A stretch of 15,481 nucleotides of DNA from HRBIN16 sp049969495 (GTDB lineage Bacteria; Armatimonadota; HRBIN16), in the NCBI GenBank assembly GCA_049969495.1, contig JBMFOT010000071.1:1-15481 (forward strand), in the 5' to 3' direction. Below the pieces are notes generated by a model. That model had not been told where the DNA came from. It did not search any database and saw nothing but the letters and a program-made list of their open reading frames with translations. This document shows, piece by piece, positions 1 to 7,045 of this stretch. The number at the start of each line of letters is the position of its first letter. The first letter of the stretch is position 1. Both the position numbers and the translations under genes were made by a program.

Positions 1-27
1 TGTAGCGCAAGGAGAGAGGCGTTCTTG

Positions 28-119
28 CTACCCCTTGTCTTACCTCACCCCCGTCCCCTCTCCTACGAGGAGAGGGGACGTTCCTCTTTCCCTCGCAGGG
101 AAGGGGGCAAGAGGGTTAG
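28..119. repeat. Double-hairpin palindromic repeat element (REP/MITE-like)
   Basis: Two hairpins sit side by side. The first (52-80) is a perfect 13-bp stem around the loop ACG, with arms CGTCCCCTCTCCT and AGGAGAGGGGACG. The second (83-107) is an 11-bp stem with two G-T pairs around the loop CGC. The outer edges (CTACCCCTTG near 28-37 and CAAGAGGGTTAG near 108-119) are imperfect inverted repeats, as expected of a small non-autonomous element. Short dispersed palindromes of this look, read as PHPRPLSYEERG-like peptides when mistranslated, are common in bacterial intergenic DNA; that comparison is from memory. It lies just downstream of the DUF885 gene and could also act as a 3' end stabiliser or terminator for it, but no T-run follows. 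I see no gene in bases 1-157. Confidence 0.6.
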
Positions 120-157
120 GTTCTCTAGCCATTCAACCACCCATTTCGAACACCCTC

Positions 158-1816
158 CTAAAGCACTTCATCCCGATCGCCTAACATCTGCTCGCGCAGC
201 AGGGGAATAGGCGGAAAGCCCGCCCGCAGGTATTCGTCGTGGAAACGGCGCAGGCTGAAGGCAGAACCCTGCTTGCGCTTCAGGTCTTCGCGCAGCTTGA
301 GCAGAAGCAGCTTCCCCAGCGTGTAGTTGCAGTACATGGGGTCTACGGTGCCTCGTTTCGCTTCGCGCTCGGCATTGATGGGTTCCATATGTCCCTGTTC
401 GACGAACAGCTGTTTTGCTTCCTCGATGCTCATATCCTGTGTGTGCATCCCGAACCCCGCCACATATCGGCAGGCGCGGAGCAGCGCCTCGTGCAGTTGC
501 GCCAGGCGGTAGCGTGGGTCGTCTGCCTTGTAGCCCAGCTCCATAAACAGCTCCTCGCAGTAGTGTGCCCAGCCCTCAGCATTGGAGTACGAGCCGAATA
601 TTTTGCGCAGGCGTGTCGGGGCATGTTTCAGCCACAGAAACTGCACGTAGTGTCCGGGATACGCCTCATGAATGCTGATGGCGGTGAGGTTGTAACGGTT
701 GAACGCCCGCAGATGCCCTTCCACGTCCTCCGGTGACCAGTCCGGCGAGGGGAGGGTGACGTTGTAGAAGGCTTCGGTTGCCACCTCCTCGAAGGGACCG
801 GGTGTATCCATGCTGGCGAAGGTCAGTTCCCGCATGAACTCTGGCGTCTCCTCCACTTTGCAGCGCACGTCGGAAGGGATGGTGACCACTTCGCGGTCGA
901 TGCAGAACTGGCGCAGCTCCTCCAGCATCTGCTGAACAAAGGGGATAAGCTCTTCTGCAGAGGGATGGTCTTTCGCCAGATCGTCGAACACCTCACGCGG
1001 GGAGCGATGAGGGTCTATGCGGGCGGCGGTGGTGGTGAACTCTTCCTGTAGCCGCTGCAGCTCCGCCTTGCCAATCTGAATCAATCTCTCCAGAGGCAAC
1101 TGCACGCCCTCGCCCCACTGCAAGCGCAGGCTGTAGTGACGCTCGCCAATGGCAAAGGGATGCTCCGCGCGAGGAAGCACCTCCTCCTCCAGCCATGTGG
1201 CGTAGGCGTGGTAGGTGTCTATCACCTGGCGATTGACCGACTCGAACTCGTTCCAGAGAGCAGTGTGCTGAACCTCGCGGAACGCGGCTGGCAATGACCT
1301 CTCGAAGAAGCCCACCGTCGCCCTCACCTGCTGAATGGCAATCTCGGTGGGTACACGAGCGGGCTCGGTTAGCTGCTGGCGGGCGTGCGCGAACACGGTT
1401 GGAGCCTGCTTTAGACGTGCAATCACCGCCTTGAGCCTCTCTTCCGGTGGGGCAAAGGACCGCTTCGCCAGCGCGAAAGCACCCCCAACGACAATGCTGT
1501 TTGGCGTGTCGGGGTCGTGTGTCCAGCTGCGCCACGATTCAAGGTCAATCAGTCGGTGGCGTATCTCCCCCTCCGCCAGCGCGTGGTCCATAGCACGTTC
1601 CGGGGTAAGCTGCTCGCGCGGGATGGATTGTATTTCCCGCAGGAAGTGGTACAGGGCGCGAATCTCCGCGTCCCGCGCAGGCTCGGAGTAGTCGTATACA
1701 TGGTGGTCGTAGGTGTGCACGCCCAGAAAGGTTGCCATCTCCGGGTAGCGTTCGAGGGTCATGTTTGCCATTCGGTCCGCCAGAGCATCCCAGCGTTCGT
1801 TCCACGAGTTGGACAT
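158..1816 (-). CDS. DUF885 family metallopeptidase-like protein
   Basis: The protein has 552 residues and no signal peptide or membrane segment, so it is probably cytoplasmic. The family call rests on the C-terminal half: HEAYPGH at residues 383-389 followed by EGWAHYCEEL at 414-423 and YTLGK at 498-502, the arrangement of DUF885 proteins, which resemble zinc peptidases with an HExxxGH-type site and a downstream glutamate. The N-terminal half is mostly helical and starts at a conserved-looking PEMATFLGVHTYDHH (25-39). The start ATG at 1816 is chosen because GGGAGG lies a few bases upstream; the frame stays open to a GTG at 1972, but that extension runs through an intergenic hairpin and is not protein-like. 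Length is typical of the family (about 550-600). Substrate is unknown. It is transcribed divergently from dsbD and appears to be a single-gene unit. Confidence 0.9.
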   Translation of the reverse strand: MSNSWNERWDALADRMANMTLERYPEMATFLGVHTYDHHVYDYSEPARDAEIRALYHFLREIQSIPREQLTPERAMDHALAEGEIRHRLIDLESWRSWTHDPDTPNSIVVGGAFALAKRSFAPPEERLKAVIARLKQAPTVFAHARQQLTEPARVPTEIAIQQVRATVGFFERSLPAAFREVQHTALWNEFESVNRQVIDTYHAYATWLEEEVLPRAEHPFAIGERHYSLRLQWGEGVQLPLERLIQIGKAELQRLQEEFTTTAARIDPHRSPREVFDDLAKDHPSAEELIPFVQQMLEELRQFCIDREVVTIPSDVRCKVEETPEFMRELTFASMDTPGPFEEVATEAFYNVTLPSPDWSPEDVEGHLRAFNRYNLTAISIHEAYPGHYVQFLWLKHAPTRLRKIFGSYSNAEGWAHYCEELFMELGYKADDPRYRLAQLHEALLRACRYVAGFGMHTQDMSIEEAKQLFVEQGHMEPINAEREAKRGTVDPMYCNYTLGKLLLLKLREDLKRKQGSAFSLRRFHDEYLRAGFPPIPLLREQMLGDRDEVL

Positions 1817-1846
1817 GATGTTGCCTCCCGATGGATTGTTTCGGTA

Positions 1847-1872
1847 ATATTTCCTTCGTAGGAGGGAAGTAT
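1847..1872. repeat. Intergenic 11-bp hairpin upstream of the DUF885 gene
   Basis: ATATTTCCTTC and GGAGGGAAGTAT-side bases pair into an 11-bp stem (two G-T pairs) around a four-base loop GTAG. Read on the minus strand the centre is CCCTCCTACGAAGG, sharing CTCCTACGA with the hairpin at 52-80 on the other side of the DUF885 gene, so both may be copies of one palindromic family. The same 150-bp divergent region (1817-1966) must hold the promoters of the DUF885 gene and dsbD; I could not pick a convincing -35/-10 pair for either. Confidence 0.45.
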
Positions 1873-1966
1873 TCCTCTCTGGGCACGGGAAGACCGGAAT
1901 GCATCTGAAACGCCGTTCGAGGTATCTATCGTATAGGGAAAAGAAACCATGCCTGAGGTGAAGCCA

Positions 1967-3802
1967 ATGCACCGAACCATTGCCAGTTTGCTGGGAGTAC
2001 TGCTGCTAAGTATCACAGCGGTTGCGCAGTTTGCACCACCGAAGGACGCTCTGAGCGTGCGGGCGACGGCGTCGGTGAAACAGATTGCGCCCGGAAAGCG
2101 GTTTGACCTGCTGGTGACGCTGAACATCAAGCAGCCGTACCACGTGAACGCCAACCCGGCAAGCGAGAAGTTCCTCATCCCCACCAGTGTGACGATAGAA
2201 CCTGTGTCGGGCATCACCTTTGCGCCCCCTCAGTATCCGAAGGGGATACAGCGCGAGTTCGCCTTTACCGGTGGCAAAAAGATTGCGGTGTACGAGGGCA
2301 AGACCACGATTCGCATTACTGCTATACCTGCCAAAAACCTGAAGCCGGGCGAGGTGACCGTTCGCGGTAAGGTGCATTATCAGGCGTGCGACGAGAGGTC
2401 GTGCTATCCGCCCGGAGAGGTCCCCTTTACGTTGAAACTGAAGGTCGGCTCTGCCTCTGCCAGCGCGGAGACGAGTGAACCACCGGTCAGCGCGCAGACT
2501 GAAGAGGTCTCTTCACCAGGCGGTTCGGCGATGGGGAGCTTCTCTTCCGCACCCGGGGGAGCGTATTTGCAGAAGCTGCAGAACCTGTTGAGCACGGGGC
2601 GTTTCGGTATTGCCCTACCCATCATCCTGTTGCTGGGACTTCTGCTGAACTTGACGCCTTGCGTATACCCGTTGATTCCCATCACCGTCTCCTTTTTCAG
2701 CAGGCAGACCTCCGGCAGTCAGGGGCGTACTTTCGGACTGGCTCTGGTGTATGTGCTCGGCATGGCGCTGATGTACGCCTCGCTGGGCACAGCGGCGGCA
2801 GCGTTGGGCAAAACCTTCGGCTTTCAGCTGCAGAACCCGTGGGTGCTGGGCGGTTTCGCGGTGATACTGATTGCGCTGGCGCTAAGCATGTTCGGCTTGT
2901 ACCAGCTGCAGTTGCCTGCCGGTCTGCGCAACAAGGCGCGTTTGCGCGAAGGCTGGTTAGGCGCGTTGTTGATGGGGTTGCTGGTGGGTGTGGCGGCGGC
3001 GCCGTGTGTGGGACCCGTGGTGGTTGCGCTGGCGGCAGTGGTGTCGGGCACGGGCAATGTGCCTCTGGGGTTCCTGCTGTTCCTGACGCTGGGCATCGGT
3101 TTAGGCATTCCCTACATCGTGCTGGCGATGTTCTCGGGGGCGATTCGTCGCCTGCCGCGCAGCGGCGAGTGGATGGTGGCGATGGAGCACCTGTTCGGCT
3201 TCGCGCTGATCGGCGTGGCGATCTTTTTCCTCAGCCCCATTCTGCCTGCAGTGGTGTATAAGTGGCTGATGTTCGCATTCCTCGCCGGGGTGGGTATCTA
3301 TCTGGTCGCTCTGGATAAGCTGGCGAGGACGGTGCGCGGCTTCTTTCTGTTCAAACGGTTACTGGGTGTTGCGCTGGTAGCGTGGGCAGTGCTGATGGTC
3401 TTGCCTGCCCAGAGGGCGCAGGGCGGGCATATCGCCTGGCAACCCTATAGCGAGGCGGTGCTACAGCAAGCGGTTGCTGAGGGCAAGCCGGTAGTGATCG
3501 ATTTCTACGCCGACTGGTGCTTGCCGTGTAAGGAGCTGGAGGCGAACACCTTCTCCGACCCGCGTGTGGCTCAGGCGTTTGACGGGGTGGTGGCGTTGAA
3601 GGCAGACCTCACCCGCGACGAAGAGCCCTCGGTAAGGGAACTGAAGAATCGGTTTAAGATTGTCGGCGTGCCTACCATTGTGTTTCTGGACAGCTCGGGA
3701 CGCGAGCGGGAGGAGCTGAGGCTGGTGCAGTTCGAGCCGCCGGACGCTTTCCTGAAGCGCATGGCGCAATTTCATTCGGCGGTGCAAACGGCGCAACAGT
3801 AA
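1967..3802 (+). CDS. dsbD: Thiol:disulfide interchange protein DsbD
   Basis: DsbD moves electrons from cytoplasmic thioredoxin across the inner membrane to extracytoplasmic thiol proteins. All three modules are visible (611 residues from this start). There is a signal peptide ending near AVA-Q. An N-terminal immunoglobulin-like domain carries the cysteine pair CDERSC (141-146) followed by YPP. A hydrophobic domain of about eight helices has its two redox cysteines in TPCVYP (C232) and APCVGP (C347). A C-terminal thioredoxin domain has WCLPC (C518, C521) and a cis-proline in VGVPT. The ATG at 1967 is preferred over an in-frame ATG at 1949 because GAGGTG sits at the right distance before it and the signal peptide then begins normally; 1949 stays possible. 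Ten bases separate its stop from the next thioredoxin gene, so the two form an operon. No periplasmic DsbC, DsbG or CcmG-type partner is visible apart from that neighbour. Confidence 0.95.
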   Translation: MHRTIASLLGVLLLSITAVAQFAPPKDALSVRATASVKQIAPGKRFDLLVTLNIKQPYHVNANPASEKFLIPTSVTIEPVSGITFAPPQYPKGIQREFAFTGGKKIAVYEGKTTIRITAIPAKNLKPGEVTVRGKVHYQACDERSCYPPGEVPFTLKLKVGSASASAETSEPPVSAQTEEVSSPGGSAMGSFSSAPGGAYLQKLQNLLSTGRFGIALPIILLLGLLLNLTPCVYPLIPITVSFFSRQTSGSQGRTFGLALVYVLGMALMYASLGTAAAALGKTFGFQLQNPWVLGGFAVILIALALSMFGLYQLQLPAGLRNKARLREGWLGALLMGLLVGVAAAPCVGPVVVALAAVVSGTGNVPLGFLLFLTLGIGLGIPYIVLAMFSGAIRRLPRSGEWMVAMEHLFGFALIGVAIFFLSPILPAVVYKWLMFAFLAGVGIYLVALDKLARTVRGFFLFKRLLGVALVAWAVLMVLPAQRAQGGHIAWQPYSEAVLQQAVAEGKPVVIDFYADWCLPCKELEANTFSDPRVAQAFDGVVALKADLTRDEEPSVRELKNRFKIVGVPTIVFLDSSGREREELRLVQFEPPDAFLKRMAQFHSAVQTAQQ

Positions 3803-3812
3803 GGAGGAAAGA

Positions 3813-4406
3813 ATGCGACAGTTTGGTTTCTGGTTTCCTGTAATCATTTTGCTGGTGGTCGCCGGCATCTTCTGGTCGGCGCGAGACATGATGCCTCTGG
3901 AAGTAGTACGGGTGCTGATGACGGTCAGCATTGGTGTTGCAGGTATCCTGCTGTTACGCCGGCGGGGTGCGCCTGCGATGCTGGGCATCATCTTGATAGT
4001 CAGTGCGTTGTGGGTAGCGCAGCCGGGCATGCTGGCTGGCAGGGGAGAGGTGAATATGTTACCCGCTAGCAAGGCGGCTATCGAGCAGGCGATACAGCAG
4101 GGCAAGCCGGTGATGCTGGTGTTCAGCGCGGACTGGTGCCCCTTCTGCCGACAGCTGGAGCGGGAAACCCTGACCGATGGGGAGGTAGCCCGCCTGGCGC
4201 AGCGGTTTGTGGTGTTTCGGGTGGACATGACCTCCAGCAATCTGCCCCCTGAGACCGCGGAGCTCGCGAAAAAGTACGGTGCGGAGGGCTTGCCGACGGT
4301 TGCCTTCCTCGCCCCGCGCGGCGAATGGTTGCAGGATTTAACCCTGGTGGGATACGAGCCTCCTCGCGCTTTTGCGCAGAGGATGCGTCGCGTATTGCAA
4401 CCATAG
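3813..4406 (+). CDS. Membrane-anchored thioredoxin-like protein
   Basis: The protein has 197 residues. Residues 7-21, 33-48 and 56-70 are hydrophobic and probably cross the membrane, leaving a thioredoxin domain at about 80-197. Its active site is WCPFC (C109, C112), with the expected cis-proline at GLPT (159-162). The domain closely parallels the C-terminal domain of DsbD just upstream: both have QGKPV or EGKPV, then ADWC, a second cysteine, a LE pair, and a late EPPxAFxxRM. A duplication of that domain is the simplest reading. With three segments the domain may face the outside and accept electrons from DsbD, but topology is inferred. GGAGG lies six bases before the ATG in the 10-bp gap after dsbD, so translation is probably coordinated. 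Exact substrate unknown. Confidence 0.85.
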   Translation: MRQFGFWFPVIILLVVAGIFWSARDMMPLEVVRVLMTVSIGVAGILLLRRRGAPAMLGIILIVSALWVAQPGMLAGRGEVNMLPASKAAIEQAIQQGKPVMLVFSADWCPFCRQLERETLTDGEVARLAQRFVVFRVDMTSSNLPPETAELAKKYGAEGLPTVAFLAPRGEWLQDLTLVGYEPPRAFAQRMRRVLQP

Positions 4407-4423
4407 GTCAAATATGATATACT
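4395..4423 (+). promoter_or_regulatory. Sigma70-like promoter for the 278-aa unknown gene
   Basis: TTGCAA (4395-4400) and TATACT (4418-4423) are separated by exactly 17 bases. The -35 box lies inside the last codons of the thioredoxin gene. Predicted transcription start is near 4430, giving a leader of about 105 bases before the ATG at 4536, in which I see no obvious structure. The same -10 hexamer occurs in the promoter before the protease at 11384. Confidence 0.55.
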
Positions 4424-4535
4424 AAGTCAACCTTCCCTCCACGCCGAGCGACACAGTTTGTCCCGCGTCGGGCATTTCCCACCGTCGTATTGCTTCCGCG
4501 TGCAATTGCCAGCTATGTGAGGTGCTGTTGTTCCT

Positions 4536-5372
4536 ATGATAACGGACTACTGCCCGGCGGATACTACCGGTGGCGGCAAGCCGCAGCAACCCGCGCACCT
4601 GCATCTTCGTACACGGGGCGGTTTGTACGCACTGTACGCTACGCCTCTGCCGCTACACCTCTGCGCAGAGGCCGTGCGAGAGTATCTGCAGGGGTGCTAT
4701 CTGCTTCTGTTATCGTGGAGTGATGCGCAGGTAACCGCTCGTCCCTGGCACTCGCTGGCGCAATGGCTGCGTCAGCAGGGGTTACAGGTGCATACCGTAC
4801 GCTCCCCGTTTGCGCTGGTGCCAGCGCAGCATATCGACCGGCTGGCTCTGCTGCCGTACTCGCACGCGGTGTTCGTCGATACCCCTCTCTCGCCGGATGA
4901 CGCGGCGCAGGTGGATGTAGAACAGATTCTGCTGGATACCTTTGCTTCGCCCGATTGGCATACGGTCATCCACCACGAACTGGGCAATCGGCTATACTGC
5001 GAGTCGCGCGATAACTGCTTTACCCACATTGTGAGCAATGACCGTGCATTGCTGGCGGATGTGCTCTCCTGCTGGTTGCGCACCCGTCTGCGGAGTTACC
5101 TGCCCGACATTGCTTATCCCGAAGACTTTCCTCCGCTGATTCACGAGCAGCTGTGGCAGTACGCCACCCAGGGGTTGGCGCCCCGCGGTGCAGGGCGCAT
5201 CGCCGACGGTGTGGAGATGCAGGTGGAGCTGGGTACACCCGACCGCAGCGTGTGTGTGCTGGCGCAAAGCTGCCCGCATGTTTCCCTAATACAGCGTGGT
5301 TTCGTCTTGCGCTGGCTTAGCAGCGGCTGGAACCTCTGCAGTACGGAGGAACTGGACTCGGGGCAGGGCTAG
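4536..5372 (+). CDS. Cysteine-rich protein of unknown function
   Basis: I do not recognise this 278-residue protein. It has no signal peptide or membrane helix, so it is probably cytoplasmic. Nine cysteines are present (6, 43, 54, 155, 161, 179, 240, 246, 268), including pairs spaced C-x5-C at 155/161 and 240/246, and a polar motif HHELGNRLYCESRDNC at 146-161. The middle is rich in tryptophan, histidine and leucine. The start is well fixed: a TGA lies six codons upstream in frame and only this ATG follows; GAGGTG is 11 bases before it, slightly far. It has its own promoter overlapping the thioredoxin gene. It converges on the minus-strand membrane-protein gene with interlocking stop codons (CTAG at 5369-5372). 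The cysteine pairs could bind a metal or be a redox client of the neighbouring system; neither is shown. Confidence 0.7.
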   Translation: MITDYCPADTTGGGKPQQPAHLHLRTRGGLYALYATPLPLHLCAEAVREYLQGCYLLLLSWSDAQVTARPWHSLAQWLRQQGLQVHTVRSPFALVPAQHIDRLALLPYSHAVFVDTPLSPDDAAQVDVEQILLDTFASPDWHTVIHHELGNRLYCESRDNCFTHIVSNDRALLADVLSCWLRTRLRSYLPDIAYPEDFPPLIHEQLWQYATQGLAPRGAGRIADGVEMQVELGTPDRSVCVLAQSCPHVSLIQRGFVLRWLSSGWNLCSTEELDSGQG

Positions 5373-5845
5373 GTGGTGCTCAGCATCAACCACACTCCGC
5401 ACACAATCATCACTGCGGAAACGGTAATCGGAAGCCACACGGGACCAATCCATGGCACCGGTATCAGAAACAGCACGTCCAGCGTTGTCAACGATTTGGG
5501 CCAGCGGATGAGCAGTTTCAGGAATACATAGTAAAAGATGTCCCACACGCCAAACGCCAGCAGGAACGCGCCCAGCCCGTGCAAAGGGGCGCTTCCCACC
5601 AGCCATGCCAGCGAGGCCAGCATGATAATGGTTGCCGCCTCTCGCCCGATTTCGGTGCGTAACATCCTCTGAGGCATTCTGTTCTCGAACTCGGGGATGC
5701 GGGTGAAGCGTATCGGCAGGCTGCCCAGCTTGATCGGGATTGGGAAACCGTCCGGATAGTACAGCGCGCGCAGATACACCACCACCGCAGCCTCAACATA
5801 GCCCATGGCTATCGCGAACAGCGCGACCAGCAACACATCCTGCAC
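5369..5845 (-). CDS. Small integral membrane protein, unknown function
   Basis: The 158-residue protein is strongly hydrophobic, with likely membrane segments at about 4-27, 70-86, 90-110 and 122-155, the last perhaps two helices broken by PVPWIGP (129-135). Between the first two lies a polar stretch (50-70) rich in Arg and Glu. I do not recognise the family. The start is the GTG at 5845: AGGAGG stands eight bases before it on the minus strand, and the next protein-like residues are QDVLLVALF. The ribosome binding site lies in the last codons of ispDF, whose stop is only five bases away, so translation is probably coupled. The frame stays open upstream to 6082, but that stretch is antisense-like readthrough of ispDF. 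Placement behind ispDF suggests, without proving, a role linked to envelope lipid or isoprenoid metabolism. Confidence 0.75.
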   Translation of the reverse strand: MQDVLLVALFAIAMGYVEAAVVVYLRALYYPDGFPIPIKLGSLPIRFTRIPEFENRMPQRMLRTEIGREAATIIMLASLAWLVGSAPLHGLGAFLLAFGVWDIFYYVFLKLLIRWPKSLTTLDVLFLIPVPWIGPVWLPITVSAVMIVCGVWLMLSTT

Positions 5846-5850
5846 GGGTA

Positions 5851-7026
5851 TCACCTCCTCAGAGTGGCTACTGCAAAACAGGCGATGCCCTCTTCTCGTC
5901 CGATGAAGCCCATGCGCTCGTTTGTTGTAGCTTTGATGTTTATCCTGTCGGGCTCGGTTTGGAGCACTGAAGCGATGCGTTGTCGCATCGCCGGTACGTA
6001 GGGGCGCAGGCGGGGCGTTTCCGCCAGCACGGTGACGTCGACGTTCACCAGATTCCAGCCGCGCTCGCGAACCTGTGCCCACGCCCGGCGTAGCAGTTCC
6101 GCACTGTCTGCATGGCGGTAGGCCGGGTCGGTATCAGGAAACAGCGTGCCGATGTCGTCCATGCCCGCCGCGCCCAGCAGGGCGTCGGTGATGGCGTGCA
6201 GTACCGCATCGGCGTCGGAGTGCCCGGCCAGTCCACGTGGTGCAGGGATTTCAATCCCGCCGAGCACAAGTGGTCGTCCCTCTGCCAAGGGATGTACATC
6301 GTAGCCGAAGCCGGTGCGCGTTTCTCCTCCTCCCAACAAAACCGCCTCCAGTCGTGCAAGGTCTTCGGGATAGGTCAGTTTGATGTTCTGTGGGTCGCCG
6401 GGTACCACGGTGACAGGGTGGAGAGCCTCCACTACCATCGCGTCATCGGTGGGTGTGCTTTTGCTGAAGTCGTATTGTTCGTACGCGCGTCGCAGCACGC
6501 TCACCGCGAACCCCTGTGGTGTCTGCACCGCCATCATGCGCCACGTTTCGTCGTTCGCACGTCGCTCTCGGGGGAGGGTCTCCCGCACGACGTTTTCTGG
6601 GTCCACCCATTTCACCGTATCGGGCAGGCTCAGGGCGGGCAGGGCTGCTCCCGTTTCGCGCGCGGCGTGCAGCACGCGGGAGATCAGTTGCGCGGAAACC
6701 GCTGCCCGGGCGGCATCGTGCACCAGCACACAGTCGTCTTGCGGGGGAACCGCCTCCAGCCCGAAACGCACCGATTCCCAGCGTTCGCGACCGCCCTGCA
6801 CTACCGAAGCGATTTTGGGGAACTCCCCAACCAGCTGCTGCAAGCGGGGCAGGTCGGTTTCCTGCCCTACCAGCACGATATGGTCGATCTCAGGGTGCGT
6901 TTGAAAGGCGCGGAGTGTCCACACCAGAACAGGCATGCCCCCAATGGGTTGCCACAGCTTGCCGGTTGCTCCACCAAACCGTTCACCCTTGCCCGCTGCC
7001 AGCACCAGGGCGCATGTACCCCCCAC
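5851..7026 (-). CDS. ispDF: Bifunctional MEP-pathway enzyme IspDF
   Basis: Two consecutive enzymes of the non-mevalonate isoprenoid pathway are fused in 391 residues. The N-terminal part (about 1-228) is IspD, which couples CTP with methylerythritol 4-phosphate: nucleotide loop LVLAAGKGERFG (7-18), GGRERWESVR, VLVHDAAR (100-107), VQTPQGF and TDDA followed by PGDPQNIKL. The C-terminal part (about 238-391) is IspF, the cyclodiphosphate synthase: zinc ligands D243 and H245 in GYDVHP, H269 in AGHSDAD, then DIGTLFPDTD and the closing IKATTNERMGFIGR. Both catalytic cores look intact. A GTG at 7035 is also in frame, but AAAGGG abuts it; the GTG at 7026 has AAGGGGTG at eight bases and is preferred. 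It follows the PIN-TRAM gene by 19 bases. IspD-IspF fusions are known in alpha- and epsilonproteobacteria, whereas Bacillus has separate adjacent genes. Confidence 0.95.
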   Translation of the reverse strand: MGGTCALVLAAGKGERFGGATGKLWQPIGGMPVLVWTLRAFQTHPEIDHIVLVGQETDLPRLQQLVGEFPKIASVVQGGRERWESVRFGLEAVPPQDDCVLVHDAARAAVSAQLISRVLHAARETGAALPALSLPDTVKWVDPENVVRETLPRERRANDETWRMMAVQTPQGFAVSVLRRAYEQYDFSKSTPTDDAMVVEALHPVTVVPGDPQNIKLTYPEDLARLEAVLLGGGETRTGFGYDVHPLAEGRPLVLGGIEIPAPRGLAGHSDADAVLHAITDALLGAAGMDDIGTLFPDTDPAYRHADSAELLRRAWAQVRERGWNLVNVDVTVLAETPRLRPYVPAMRQRIASVLQTEPDRINIKATTNERMGFIGREEGIACFAVATLRR

Positions 7027-7045
7027 GCCAGCCACCCCTTTCTCG

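Noticed and set aside
25..210. 61-codon frame across the left-end repeat
   Set aside because: It is a translation of the palindromic element and part of the opposite-strand DUF885 gene; no binding site.
1817..1972. N-terminal extension of the DUF885 gene to a GTG at 1972
   Set aside because: It runs through an intergenic hairpin, would overlap the dsbD start and lacks family similarity. The ATG at 1816 has a strong binding site.
5846..6082. N-terminal extension of the small membrane protein to 6082
   Set aside because: It overlaps the end of ispDF in another frame and is arginine-rich and not protein-like. The GTG at 5845 has AGGAGG at good spacing.
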